64,000 bases of DNA from Candidatus Thiothrix putei (GTDB lineage: Bacteria > Pseudomonadota > Gammaproteobacteria > Thiotrichales > Thiotrichaceae). The stretch is taken from the NCBI GenBank assembly GCA_029972225.1, contig CP124756.1:2896001-2960000 (forward strand). The letters run 5' to 3'. This document shows positions 19,184 to 27,691 of the stretch, in pieces. The notes below the pieces were generated by a model. It was not told where the DNA came from. It did no database searches and worked only from the letters and a program-made list of their open reading frames with translations. The position numbers and the translations under genes are program-made. The first letter of the stretch is position 1. Every line of letters starts with the position of its first letter.

Positions 19184-19543
19184 TTAGAAGGGGACGTGAA
19201 AGAGCTGGCGAATGCCTTTTTTCATACGATTACTGGCACTTTCCGATTGTTCTTGAGTAGCAGCAAACACTTCACGCGGTGTATAGCCAAAGGTTTCATT
19301 GAATATACCAAAATCAATGCGGAAACTTTCACCTTCTACATAATAAGAAAGCAATTCCACCAATGGCATTTCACGATCGTGATGGGGTTTAACTGTTTTA
19401 ATAAAGCCTTGACGACTCAGTTCAGTCGTTGCTTTTACGATTCTTTTACGGTTATTTTCATCAATTACATGCCATGCGATTAAACCACTTTCAGGCGTTG
19501 CTTGGTCATGGTCAATGGCTCTCAGGGTAAATGTCTTAATCAT
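19184..19543 (-). CDS. Hypothetical protein, 119 residues
   Basis: Not recognised. Soluble, no signal peptide, mixed alpha/beta, starting MIKTFTLRAIDHDQ and ending KGIRQLFHVPF. It contains a segment KATTELSRQGFIKTVKP that could be a helix-turn, and VEGESFRIDFGIFNETFGYTPREVF. Start chosen at 19543, where GGAA lies about 9 bases upstream; an upstream ATG at 19573 is less well supported. It stands alone between purH (convergent) and the bpt-FNR pair. Confidence 0.65.
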   Translation of the reverse strand: MIKTFTLRAIDHDQATPESGLIAWHVIDENNRKRIVKATTELSRQGFIKTVKPHHDREMPLVELLSYYVEGESFRIDFGIFNETFGYTPREVFAATQEQSESASNRMKKGIRQLFHVPF

Positions 19544-19644
19544 CGTTATATTTCCGTCATCCACCAATGGCATTCAAGTTATCATAAAAAACATGAATGA
19601 TATACACAGCTCAATGAATCAACGATGAACGGCATGATTGATTA

Positions 19645-20364
19645 TTAAACAACTCTAGACCAACCGCCATTGAGCAGTCCTTCTATCGGCTGAAAATGAA
19701 TTTTATAACGCATCTTTTGTGATTCAGCGATCCAATAACCGGGATATACAAACGGCAAACCGCGTTGACGTGCCCATTCAATTTGCCATAACACGGCGAA
19801 CGTACCTAAACCTCGCACTTCACCTTCTTGCGGGTCAAAAAAGGTATACACGGAAGACAAGCCATTTTTCAACTCATCAACCGCCGCGACGGCTAATAAG
19901 CGCTCTTGCCCCCAAAACTCGACTAACAGCGTATTGCACCAACGTGCCAACAAAAACCCCGCAAAGGTATCACTGCTGTCCGTATCCATACCCCCGCCAC
20001 TATGACGCTGCTCAATGTAACGCCGATATAATGCCTCGTATTCTCGCTTAAAACCGCCACGATTCATCACGACCTGTAAATCTTGGTTACGCTTCAGATT
20101 ACGACGCTGAGAACGGCTGGGTTTGAAATCATTCACCGGAATACGTGTAGAAACACAGGCACTGCAATGCCGACAATGGGGCCGATAAACATCACCACCA
20201 CTACGCCGGAAACCACTATCCAATAAACGTCCGTACAATTCAGTGGTCATTTTATAGCAGGGGTCAACCAGCAGATTCATGGCCTGACGTTCCGGTAGAT
20301 AAGGGCAAGGGTGTACAGCAGTGATATACAGATTCAGACTGGCTTCTGCTGACATCCTATTCAT
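19645..20364 (-). CDS. bpt: Aspartate/glutamate leucyl- or arginyl-tRNA-protein transferase
   Basis: 239 residues of the bacterial ATE/BPT family, which transfers an amino acid (Leu in characterised bacterial Bpt) from tRNA to N-terminal Asp/Glu and marks proteins for ClpS/ClpAP. N-terminal ATE domain: HPCPYLPERQAMN, then CRHCSACVSTRIPV (clustered Cys), SRSQRRNLKRN. C-terminal domain: YTFFDPQE and VYPGYWIAESQKMRYK. It starts 3 bases after the upstream FNR-like gene and is almost certainly co-transcribed with it. Start taken at MNRMSAEAS, with GGGAG about 10 bases ahead. Confidence 0.92.
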   Translation of the reverse strand: MNRMSAEASLNLYITAVHPCPYLPERQAMNLLVDPCYKMTTELYGRLLDSGFRRSGGDVYRPHCRHCSACVSTRIPVNDFKPSRSQRRNLKRNQDLQVVMNRGGFKREYEALYRRYIEQRHSGGGMDTDSSDTFAGFLLARWCNTLLVEFWGQERLLAVAAVDELKNGLSSVYTFFDPQEGEVRGLGTFAVLWQIEWARQRGLPFVYPGYWIAESQKMRYKIHFQPIEGLLNGGWSRVV

Positions 20365-20367
20365 GCC

Positions 20368-21072
20368 TTAGCAACTCCCGTTGGAACAAGCCGCTTTACG
20401 CAAGCCTTCGACATTTTCTAGCTGGATGCTACCGCGTTGTTCATTCAGAAAGCCCTGCCGTTTCCAGTCAGACAGAAAGCGGCTGACGGTTTCAATCGTC
20501 AATCCCAATAGCTCCCCGATTTCTGCACGCGACAGTGACAATGCCACCCAACCACCCTTGCTGTTTTCACACCAACGAATCAAGAAGGAAGCCAAGCGTT
20601 CGGCTGCTTTTTTCGCACCTAACTCCAACATCATGTCTTCAGCTTCACGTAGGTGCTGAATCCAACGTTTCATCATGGTGTTTTCAATTTCAGGATTTTG
20701 TTTTTTTAATTCGGCTAAATCCATTAAGGGCAAGCGGCAAACTTCGATCTCATTGAGAGGGATAGCTGTGTGATTATAAGCCTCCCCAGCAAAACCGTCG
20801 AAACCAAATAAATCACCGGTACGCAAAACACGCACAATCTGAGTACGCCCATTGGGTAGTGTTTTAATCAGTTTTACCAAGCCTTTACGCAACGTAAAAG
20901 CATTCAGGGAGTTATCACCCTGATGATAAATCGTTTCATCGGCAGCATAGGTGACAACAGACGGTTGAAACGCCTGTATTTCAATCAACCGATTCATTGG
21001 CAACTGAGCAAAAATACTCAAATGCCGAATCTGGCACGATTGGCAGTGTCCCCTGCCTTTGATGTTTGACAT
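20368..21072 (-). CDS. FNR-like Crp-family transcription regulator (first paralogue)
   Basis: 234 residues: cyclic-nucleotide-type beta-roll, long dimerisation helix and C-terminal helix-turn-helix LSRAEIGELLGLTIETVSRFL, where the E-x-x-S-R pattern is that of FNR and predicts recognition of TTGAT-N4-ATCAA. The cysteine pattern is HCQSCQIRHLS near the N terminus plus a Cys in EVCRLPL. Compared with E. coli FNR (C20, C23, C29, C122), the C29 position is Ser. A [4Fe-4S] sensor would need a replacement ligand, so oxygen sensing is plausible but not shown. Upstream of bpt; a second paralogue lies at 25458. Confidence 0.9.
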   Translation of the reverse strand: MSNIKGRGHCQSCQIRHLSIFAQLPMNRLIEIQAFQPSVVTYAADETIYHQGDNSLNAFTLRKGLVKLIKTLPNGRTQIVRVLRTGDLFGFDGFAGEAYNHTAIPLNEIEVCRLPLMDLAELKKQNPEIENTMMKRWIQHLREAEDMMLELGAKKAAERLASFLIRWCENSKGGWVALSLSRAEIGELLGLTIETVSRFLSDWKRQGFLNEQRGSIQLENVEGLRKAACSNGSC

Positions 21073-21158
21073 ACCCTCTCCTTAATTACACCGCTTAAGC
21101 AACGGTATCTTACCAATATACTCTAAGTGTATGGAGAGGGTATGGCAAGAAGCCAGCG

Positions 21159-21809
21159 TTACTGAGTGAGATTTTTCACAACAACGAATGCCCCACGCAA
21201 GTCGCCTTCTTGGTAACCGGTCGCTTTATCGTTAGGGTACAATTCAGTCAGCTTGGCACTGACCGCTGGGCTAAGTTCAGTACCATGGCATTTTAAACAC
21301 ACGGCGGCGGTTGGAATCGCTTTCATGAAACGGAATTCGTTATCCACCACTTCCGCGTAAGCAAGCGTTGCCGGGTCTTCACCCGCTGCTTTTTTGGTTT
21401 CAAAGTCGTTCAATACGGCGGTTTGCCATTCATTTGCCTGCCCCATCACTGGGTTACGGTTTTTCAGGCTGACGCGGCTAACTTCCATGCCTTTTTCAGC
21501 AGAAACCGCTTTAGCAATTTCAGGTGCTTTGGTGTGGCAAATACCCATTGCGTCAACCGGGCCACCCGCTTTCATAGCAGCTTCGAGTTCGCCCTTGAGT
21601 GTGCCACCGAGTGCTTGCACGGCTGCTTTGGCTTCTTCTGCCAATGCTGCTTTATCAACCGCAGGTGCTGCTGCTTCAGCAGTAGGAGCTGCTTGTTGGG
21701 CTTGTACTGCGGCTTTTGGTGCTTCTGCTGGCGCAGCCGCTTGCTCAACTTTTTCTCCACAGGCTGTCAATAAAGCCGCCAAACTTACCATGACTACATA
21801 CTTATTCAT
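21159..21809 (-). CDS. Heme c lipoprotein with DUF3365 (Tll0287-like) domain
   Basis: 216 residues with a lipoprotein signal (VSLAALLTACGEK: LTAC lipobox), an Ala/Pro-rich linker (residues about 20-60) and a DUF3365/Tll0287-like domain. That domain contains one heme-c site, CLKCHG (about residue 170), and a conserved Cys-His (MGICHTKAPEIA). Probably a periplasmic, outer- or inner-membrane-tethered redox or heme sensor. Good Shine-Dalgarno GAGG before the ATG. It opens a minus-strand series of envelope genes between two FNR-like regulators, suggesting control by oxygen or redox state. Confidence 0.85.
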   Translation of the reverse strand: MNKYVVMVSLAALLTACGEKVEQAAAPAEAPKAAVQAQQAAPTAEAAAPAVDKAALAEEAKAAVQALGGTLKGELEAAMKAGGPVDAMGICHTKAPEIAKAVSAEKGMEVSRVSLKNRNPVMGQANEWQTAVLNDFETKKAAGEDPATLAYAEVVDNEFRFMKAIPTAAVCLKCHGTELSPAVSAKLTELYPNDKATGYQEGDLRGAFVVVKNLTQ

Positions 21810-21891
21810 CTCGATACCTCAAATACGCTAAACATTATCTAAAACAGGGGCGGAAATTGCCTAAAACCAGCGACTACCGCATTGATACAAA

Positions 21892-22359
21892 TCAAAAATT
21901 GTCCACTAACGTGGCTTCATCCTTGATGAACAGAATTTTATCGACTTTGCCCGCCTTCACTTTCACCAGCGTGACATGATCTTTTTGGCGTGGCATGAAT
22001 TCCGCCTCTTTCGCATCGTGCGCCAACAGGATCGAATAAGGGCGTTCACGCATGTTGGGCAGCGCAAACATTTTGGTAATCATGCTCGGCATCCCGCTAA
22101 TATCTGCCAGAAAATACGCCTTTTTCGTGGTCAGGAAATCTTTATCCTGCTTCATCAAGTAAGTATTCAGCAGCTCGGAAGGCGGTTTTTCAATCGCAAA
22201 CAGCAGGGTTTGCACATCCGCCGCCACCGTGATGGCTTTATCGTGCTGATCTTTCAGGCTGATAGTGGGCAAGGTATCGCCGACTTTCAGTTCAGCCGCG
22301 AATGCCGTGGCACTCAAGCCAATACACAATAGTGTAAGGAACAACAGTTTTTTCAACAT
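21892..22359 (-). CDS. Periplasmic thioredoxin-fold-like protein, no CxxC
   Basis: 155 residues with a signal peptide (MLKKLLFLTLLCIGLSATAFA) followed by ELKVGDTLPTISLKDQHDKA, which resembles the start of a thioredoxin/peroxiredoxin-like fold. The only cysteine is in the signal peptide, so it cannot be a dithiol oxidoreductase. It follows the His-rich outer-membrane gene by 21 bases and is likely co-transcribed. Function unknown; perhaps a binding or chaperone role. Shine-Dalgarno GAGAGG precedes the ATG. Confidence 0.75.
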   Translation of the reverse strand: MLKKLLFLTLLCIGLSATAFAAELKVGDTLPTISLKDQHDKAITVAADVQTLLFAIEKPPSELLNTYLMKQDKDFLTTKKAYFLADISGMPSMITKMFALPNMRERPYSILLAHDAKEAEFMPRQKDHVTLVKVKAGKVDKILFIKDEATLVDNF

Positions 22360-22380
22360 AAAAACCTCTCAGGTTTGGGG

Positions 22381-23706
22381 TTAGTGGTCATGGTGTTTGT
22401 GGTCATGCCCGCCATCCAGACTCCACTGGTATTGCAGCATGAACTGGTCAAAGGTTTTGTTGACGGCTTCGCTGCGCCCATCGCCGTTGGTGTCTTCGCC
22501 GACATCGAAGTTGTTGTGGGCAGTTTCTAGTCGTAATTGGTGTTGCTTGGCGGGCTGCCAAGTGACTGCAACTGTATTGCGCTTCATGTCATTGAAATAG
22601 CTAGTCTGGGTTGGAAACGGCGGCGCACTGGGGCGACGCGCTTCATGTGTACCACCGACTCTTTCATGACGCAAACCAACCTGCCATTTTGGGGCTATTT
22701 GGTAGCTACCTTGCACCGAATAACCATCAACGTGCAAATCGCGTGGCTGCCCGACCAAGTTAGGTTTATCTTCGTGGAAATTCAGTGTCAAATCCTTGTT
22801 CTGGTAAAGGTATTCCGCTGCCACTTTGAAATTGCCTACATCTCCACTTTTTCCCGCATCGTGCGCATACGCTGCATTAGCACTCCACATCGACGCTTCA
22901 CCATTTAAACCGTGGTCAGCTTCGTTGATGCCGGGGTGGTATTGGTGCAATTCCTGATGCTGGCGCGATTTGAGGTAAGACACGCCGCCGCTGATGGCGT
23001 GTTTTTCGCCCAATTCTTTTTCGGCTTTGAGGTAAACATGGCTGACTTGCGGGAAATCGGGGTGTTCGGGGTAGCTAATATTGGCGGTTTTACCCTTGCT
23101 GGTTTGATACCCCGTGACACTTTCCTCTTGCGCGGCAATGCCACGATTGCCACCATCCAACAGTTCCACGCCGGTTTTTAGGTGCGCTCCGGCGATTTCC
23201 GGCTGCCATTCGAGTTGCACACCTTTTTCGATCAAACCACCGTCCAGCAACATTTGCACTGGCAAGTTTTGCTGCACGAAGTCGGACTCGTGCGGGTGAA
23301 TATTATTCGCGCCGAAAGCACTCAAGAGCTTGCCCGCTTTGACGCTGGTATGGGCAGGCAGGTGGTAACGCGCCCACGCTTCTTCCAGTTCTGCTTCACC
23401 GGCTTCGGGCAAAATCACGCCTTTGATGCGCCCGTCGAGCTTGTCGCTGGCTTGCCAATCCAGCCCTGCTTCGATGCTGCGGAGGTGTGCGCCCTGCTCC
23501 AAGCCGCCGTGCGAATGACCTTCATGCCCACCAGCGCCATCTTCGTGAACGTTGTAAACACCGAGGGCTTGCCCCGCATAACTGCCTGCATCACCGCCTT
23601 CCGAATCGCCGTAAATCACGGAATCGACATACAACAGCGGTTCAACGTCCACCGCCAGCACCTGACCCGACATCAGCAACACACTGAGTGCGATATTTCT
23701 TTTCAT
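22381..23706 (-). CDS. His-rich outer-membrane beta-barrel protein
   Basis: 441 residues with a signal peptide (MKRNIALSVLLMSGQVLA) and a periodic amphipathic beta pattern through the C-terminal two thirds (for example VQGSYQIAPKWQVGLRHERV and TVAVTWQPAKQHQLRLETAH), as in porin-like barrels. A His-rich loop HEDGAGGHEGHSHGG lies near residues 55-75, and the protein ends HDHKHHDH, suggesting zinc or another metal. No TonB box or plug was recognised. The start 23706 has GAGG upstream; a longer in-frame start at 23730 is unlikely. Substrate unknown. Confidence 0.75.
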   Translation of the reverse strand: MKRNIALSVLLMSGQVLAVDVEPLLYVDSVIYGDSEGGDAGSYAGQALGVYNVHEDGAGGHEGHSHGGLEQGAHLRSIEAGLDWQASDKLDGRIKGVILPEAGEAELEEAWARYHLPAHTSVKAGKLLSAFGANNIHPHESDFVQQNLPVQMLLDGGLIEKGVQLEWQPEIAGAHLKTGVELLDGGNRGIAAQEESVTGYQTSKGKTANISYPEHPDFPQVSHVYLKAEKELGEKHAISGGVSYLKSRQHQELHQYHPGINEADHGLNGEASMWSANAAYAHDAGKSGDVGNFKVAAEYLYQNKDLTLNFHEDKPNLVGQPRDLHVDGYSVQGSYQIAPKWQVGLRHERVGGTHEARRPSAPPFPTQTSYFNDMKRNTVAVTWQPAKQHQLRLETAHNNFDVGEDTNGDGRSEAVNKTFDQFMLQYQWSLDGGHDHKHHDH

Positions 23707-23787
23707 TTTCTCATCCTCAACTTGCAACAAAGTTGCAAGTTATAGCACAAGAAAACCAAACTGCCGATTGAAATTCCGCAATCCACA

Positions 23788-24063
23788 TTAGAGTTTGCGC
23801 GGTTTTAATATTTTATGTTCAAACACAAAACTGCCGAAGGGGATAAATGCGGCAAACAAACCCATCCCTAGTTGCTGCAAATTCAAATGTTTACCGGCAA
23901 AAAAAGCGATTAAAGCCACCACATAAGCGATAAATGCCGCGCCGTGAATTGACCCCACGAGTGTGACCGCTTCGGGGTAGCCAAACAGACGTTTAGCAGG
24001 GACGGCTAAAAATAGCAGCAGCAACAAAGTGCTGCCTTCGAGGATGGCAATTTTACTCAGCAT
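23788..24063 (-). CDS. DUF3817 small integral membrane protein
   Basis: 91 residues with three hydrophobic segments (LEGSTLLLLLFLAVPAKRLF, AAFIAYVVALIAFFAGK, MGLFAAFIPFGSFVFEHKIL) and the G-x-x-H-G pattern in VGSIHGAAF typical of DUF3817. Function unknown; the family is often near respiratory or envelope genes. Upstream (24064-24248) is an AT-rich 185-base region that must hold the divergent promoter for this gene and the 24249 gene; no exact FNR site was found there. Confidence 0.8.
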   Translation of the reverse strand: MLSKIAILEGSTLLLLLFLAVPAKRLFGYPEAVTLVGSIHGAAFIAYVVALIAFFAGKHLNLQQLGMGLFAAFIPFGSFVFEHKILKPRKL

Positions 24064-24248
24064 GGGAATTCTCGGTAGCCTTGGTTAAGGGGCTAGGATG
24101 GGGATTTTCCGAGTATTTTACTTTGATATTTCTAAATTTAATAAAAGTTTAATCAAAAATCAGGTACAACTTTGCGATTTCACAAAACAATCTAAATTAG
24201 AAATTAATAATATAGTTACATATTAACTTTTAGATGGAGAACATCGCT

Positions 24249-25457
24249 ATGTTCAACTTACGTCACAAACTAGGGGATGCTTATTCCCCTTTGTATTTTC
24301 TATCTGCATTGGGGGCAGGTGGCGCGGTTGTCACCTTTTTTATGTACCTGATGTTCATGACTCCGCATAAAAGCACTCCGATACCCACGTGGGAATCGCT
24401 GCAAGCCGTGCTGCAAGGCGACAATATTATGATGCAACTGCTGGTAGGTATCGCACTGCTGGGAATTATCGTGTTTGCGGTGCTGCATGTGCGCATGTTG
24501 GTATGGAATGTGAATGAATTCCGTCACTTCCGCCAATCTGCTGCCTTCCAGAAATTGCGCCAAAGCAATGCCGAAGTGCAATTGATGGCGATCCCGCTGA
24601 CCTTTGCGATGAGCATTAACGTCGGTTTCATTTTAAGTGCGTTATTTGTACCGGGACTGTGGAATGTGGTGGAATATTTGTTCCCGCTGGCAATTGCCGC
24701 ATTTGCCATTACCGGCTGGTTTGCAGCCCGCATTTTCATTGGCTTTATGAGTCGGATACTGGTCACTGGGCATTTTGATTGCAGCCGCAATAATAACCTG
24801 AGCCAAATGCTGGCAATCTTTGCGTTTGGCATGGTTGGGGTCGGTTTTTCAGCCGCTGCTGCCATGAGTAAAGTACCGCTAACCTCTGGCATTGGCTTGG
24901 TGTTGTCACTGCTGTTCATTAGCACGGCAGGTTTGTTGGCTGTGACCAAGTTGATACTGGGTTTCCGCTCGATGTTGGAACACGGCATTGACCGTGAATC
25001 CTCAGTATCGTTGTGGATCATTATCCCCATCATTACCGTGAGTGGGATTGCGCTGTACCGCCTCTCAATGGCGATGCACCACAACTTTGGGCTGCATATT
25101 GAGCCGATTGAAAGCCTTGTGCTGCTGACCGTGCTGATCAGTGTGCAAATTCTGTTTGCGGTACTCGGCTATGCGGTGATGAAAAAGCTCGGCTACTTTG
25201 ATGCTTATGTGTATGGCAAGGAAAAAAGCGCCGGTTCATTCGCACTGATTTGCCCCGGTGTGGCAGGCTATGTACTGGGATTTTTCTTTATCCATATCGG
25301 GCTGGTGGGTACTGGCTTGCTGGAAAAGAATTCGCTGGCGTATTTCTTCCTGCTCGTGCCACTGGTCGTGCTGCAAATCCAAACGTTGTGGGGTTTGTTC
25401 CACCTGAACAACAAGCTGTTAACAAAACAGCCAGAGCCTGTGTTAGTAGCGGCGTAA
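24249..25457 (+). CDS. Polytopic membrane protein, about ten helices (TsoY-like)
   Basis: 402 residues, almost entirely membrane helices (for example LLVGIALLGIIVFAVLHVRM, LFPLAIAAFAITGWFAARIF, VLLTVLISVQILFAVLGYAV). A conserved-looking CSRNNNLSQ loop and RLSMAMHHNFGLHIEP are notable; the paired His could bind metal or heme. It resembles the TsoY-type membrane proteins seen in sulfur and nitrogen metabolism loci; this is a memory-based resemblance, not proven. Start chosen at ATG 24249 with GGAGA 8 bases upstream. Its stop abuts the end of the convergent FNR-like gene. Confidence 0.65.
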   Translation: MFNLRHKLGDAYSPLYFLSALGAGGAVVTFFMYLMFMTPHKSTPIPTWESLQAVLQGDNIMMQLLVGIALLGIIVFAVLHVRMLVWNVNEFRHFRQSAAFQKLRQSNAEVQLMAIPLTFAMSINVGFILSALFVPGLWNVVEYLFPLAIAAFAITGWFAARIFIGFMSRILVTGHFDCSRNNNLSQMLAIFAFGMVGVGFSAAAAMSKVPLTSGIGLVLSLLFISTAGLLAVTKLILGFRSMLEHGIDRESSVSLWIIIPIITVSGIALYRLSMAMHHNFGLHIEPIESLVLLTVLISVQILFAVLGYAVMKKLGYFDAYVYGKEKSAGSFALICPGVAGYVLGFFFIHIGLVGTGLLEKNSLAYFFLLVPLVVLQIQTLWGLFHLNNKLLTKQPEPVLVAA

Positions 25458-26159
25458 TTACAGGGTAATCCCCGCCGCTTGACGTAATCCGGCAGCATCC
25501 AACATCTGGATGTTGCCGCGAGGCTCACCGATAAAGCCTTGGCGCTTCCAGTCCGCAAAAAAGCGACTAACCGTTTCAATCGTCACGCCCAGCAATTCAC
25601 CGATCTCAGCACGGTTCAGTGGCAACGCCACCCAGGTATCCGGCGCATTGCCCGCACACCAGCTCAATAAAAACGAAGCCAGCCGTTCAGCCGCTTTTTT
25701 CGCGCCTAATTCCACCAACATGCTTTCCGCACGGTGCAAACGCTCCAACCAACGTTTGGTCATTTCCGTTTCAATTTTGGGGTGAGTTTGTTTGAGTTTG
25801 AGCAAATCCGCCAAGGGCAAACGGCAGACTTCCACCGTGTTTAAGGCAATCGCCGAGTGCTTGTAATTCATCCCGGACAGCCCGCCGAAACCAAAAAAAT
25901 CCCCATCCCGCAGCAGTTGCACGATATGGGAACGCCCATCCGCTAAGGTATTGACGACCTTGATAAAACCTTGGCGCAACGTGAATGCATAGCAAGCTTC
26001 CCCCCCCTGATGGTAGATAATCTCATTCGGCGCATACTGAATGATATTGGGTTGGAAGGCTTGAATTTGCTCCACTTCCTGAGCATCCAATGCCGAAAAA
26101 ATGGTGATAGGTCGAATACTACAGGTCATGCAGTGACCTTTGGCTTGGTGGTGTGGCAC
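25458..26159 (-). CDS. FNR-like Crp-family transcription regulator (second paralogue)
   Basis: 233 residues when started at the GTG (AAAGG 7 bases upstream), the same length as the 20368 paralogue; an open frame continues to 26207. Cys motif HCMTCSIRPITIF and a Cys in EVCRLPLADL; the position of E. coli FNR C29 is Thr. The helix-turn-helix LNRAEIGELLGVTIETVSRFF keeps the FNR E-x-x-S-R code. The two paralogues bracket the 21-25 kb gene set and probably read the same DNA half-sites, perhaps with different signals. Confidence 0.88.
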   Translation of the reverse strand: MPHHQAKGHCMTCSIRPITIFSALDAQEVEQIQAFQPNIIQYAPNEIIYHQGGEACYAFTLRQGFIKVVNTLADGRSHIVQLLRDGDFFGFGGLSGMNYKHSAIALNTVEVCRLPLADLLKLKQTHPKIETEMTKRWLERLHRAESMLVELGAKKAAERLASFLLSWCAGNAPDTWVALPLNRAEIGELLGVTIETVSRFFADWKRQGFIGEPRGNIQMLDAAGLRQAAGITL

Positions 26160-26307
26160 GCTCGTTACCTTTAGGAAATCATTATTAGTGAATAATAATA
26201 TACCCATACTTCACATAGGTGCAAAAGGTAAGGTTAATCGCGCAACTGAGCTATAGTTAATGGTAAAGCGGATTTTTATGCCGCTTTACATCAGCGAGGG
26301 CAATACC

Positions 26308-26928
26308 ATGAAACGCTTATTCACCAGCATCCTGTTGTACGCAGCAATGACGGGGGCAAACGCCACAGTTTCCGAATACACCGAATTTTTCATCCCTTAC
26401 GAACGGGCGCAAAGCGGTTACGTGTGTTTAGACAAGCAGCTTATGGAAGCCGAATTCGGCATCCCCCTAGCCAGCTTAATGGAAGGCATTTTTTCCGAAA
26501 CCAAAACCTTGCACCAAGTCTTGGGCGGCACCAGCACTTATAAAAATATTAACCTCTTGGTCAATGGCACAACCACAATTCCCTACACCTACCACTTTGA
26601 CCGTTACACCAGCAGTGGGGTATACGAATATTCCTTCACCTTGGATATGGCGGGTTTTAATGCCTTAAATGGCGCAACCGTTGCCGGGCGGCAAAAAACC
26701 AAAAATACCGCAAAATTGGCGTTGATTGCGATGCTCAAAACCGCCGAAGCAATACACGGGGCAGGCAATTTTCGCGTGTGGGTTAAGTTCACCAACTTGC
26801 CCTTGCAAACCGGTTTAAGCGGGAGTCTGGTGCATGGTGGTGGTGTGGACTGGCCGACATGGCCTTACACCGCCTCCAGCAGCGTTTACAACACCTACAA
26901 AGCAGAAATGCTTGCCTCAGGGTGCTAA
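26308..26928 (+). CDS. Secreted hypothetical protein, 206 residues
   Basis: Signal peptide MKRLFTSILLYAAMTGANA, then a Ser/Thr/Tyr-rich extracytoplasmic region with beta character (TTTIPYTYHFDRYTSSGVYE, FRVWVKFTNLPLQTGLSG) and a C-terminal Cys that could pair with the one in YVCLDK. No family recognised. It stands alone between an FNR-like gene (divergent) and the convergent sulfide-dehydrogenase operon. The start at 26308 follows GCGAGGG; an in-frame GTG-type start further up at 26260 is less likely. Confidence 0.7.
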   Translation: MKRLFTSILLYAAMTGANATVSEYTEFFIPYERAQSGYVCLDKQLMEAEFGIPLASLMEGIFSETKTLHQVLGGTSTYKNINLLVNGTTTIPYTYHFDRYTSSGVYEYSFTLDMAGFNALNGATVAGRQKTKNTAKLALIAMLKTAEAIHGAGNFRVWVKFTNLPLQTGLSGSLVHGGGVDWPTWPYTASSSVYNTYKAEMLASGC

Positions 26929-26930
26929 GC

Positions 26931-26958
26931 AAAAAAATCCCCGACCGAAGCCGGGGAG
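26931..26958 (-). terminator. Rho-independent terminator of the bd-like/FCSD operon
   Basis: On the minus strand CCCCGGCTTCGGTCGGGG folds into a GC stem with a TTCG-type loop and is followed by seven T residues, about 30 bases after the stop of the diheme cytochrome gene at 26990. No T-run follows on the plus strand, so it serves the minus-strand operon. Confidence 0.85.
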
Positions 26959-26989
26959 ACGTGCTAGGAGGAGGAAGCACTAACGAAAC

Positions 26990-27691
26990 TTATAATCCTT
27001 GGTAATACGCCGCCAACTGCCGAATTTCTTCATCGGTCAACTTACCGGCAAACTGTGCCATCGACTTGTTCACATCATTATCGCGCTTGCCATTTTTATA
27101 CAGCGTCATGGTGCGGATAAACGCTTTTTCCGACTGCCCCGCCAATGCCGGAGCCGCCTCCTTGCCGCCCTGCCCCTTCACCCCGTGGCACGACGCACAT
27201 GGCGTAATCAGACGGGTCGGATCGCCCTTACGCACCAGCCGTTCCGCATCCGCGTGCGCTGGGGCTTTCACCTTGGCTTCATGGGCAGGCAAACTCGCGT
27301 AATACGCCGCCACATCCGCCATATCCTGCTGGCTCATTGGCTCGACTGCCACCGTCATCAGCTTGCTGCGCTCATCTTCGCTACGCAAACCCGACTTATA
27401 ATCCAGCAACATTTTATAGGTGTAATCGGTTTTTTGCCCCGCAACGTTTGGCCAATTGCTGGTCGGAGCAACACCGTTTTCACCGTGGCACGACGCGCAC
27501 ATCAGTTGCGAATTGAGGTTTTTACCACGGGAAATATCACCCGTAGGCATATCCGCCAACGCCACGCGCAAGGTTGAGGGCTTCCATTTAACCGCATCCG
27601 CTGCTTCATGCGCGGCATCATTTGCCCATACCCAACCGGACACCAACAGCGTCGCGGCTACGCCAATCAAGGAAAGTTGTAAAGTTTTCAT
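26990..27691 (-). CDS. Periplasmic diheme cytochrome c (FccA/c4-like)
   Basis: 233 residues with a signal peptide (MKTLQLSLIGVAATLLVSGWVWA). Two class I heme-c domains: CASCHGENG (about residue 66) with a later Met in EPMSQQ, and CASCHGVKGQGG (about 165) with Met ligand candidates near KSMAQFAG. The c4-like two-domain layout and the ATGA overlap with the FccB-type flavoprotein gene make it the likely electron acceptor subunit of that enzyme. Start at 27691 has GGAGG about 9 bases upstream. Last gene of the operon, followed by a terminator. Confidence 0.9.
   Translation of the reverse strand: MKTLQLSLIGVAATLLVSGWVWANDAAHEAADAVKWKPSTLRVALADMPTGDISRGKNLNSQLMCASCHGENGVAPTSNWPNVAGQKTDYTYKMLLDYKSGLRSEDERSKLMTVAVEPMSQQDMADVAAYYASLPAHEAKVKAPAHADAERLVRKGDPTRLITPCASCHGVKGQGGKEAAPALAGQSEKAFIRTMTLYKNGKRDNDVNKSMAQFAGKLTDEEIRQLAAYYQGL

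Noticed and set aside
24117..24160. Possible FNR site upstream of the 24249 gene (TTTGAT and ATCAA)
   Set aside because: The half-sites are about 24 bases apart rather than 4, so they do not form an FNR box.
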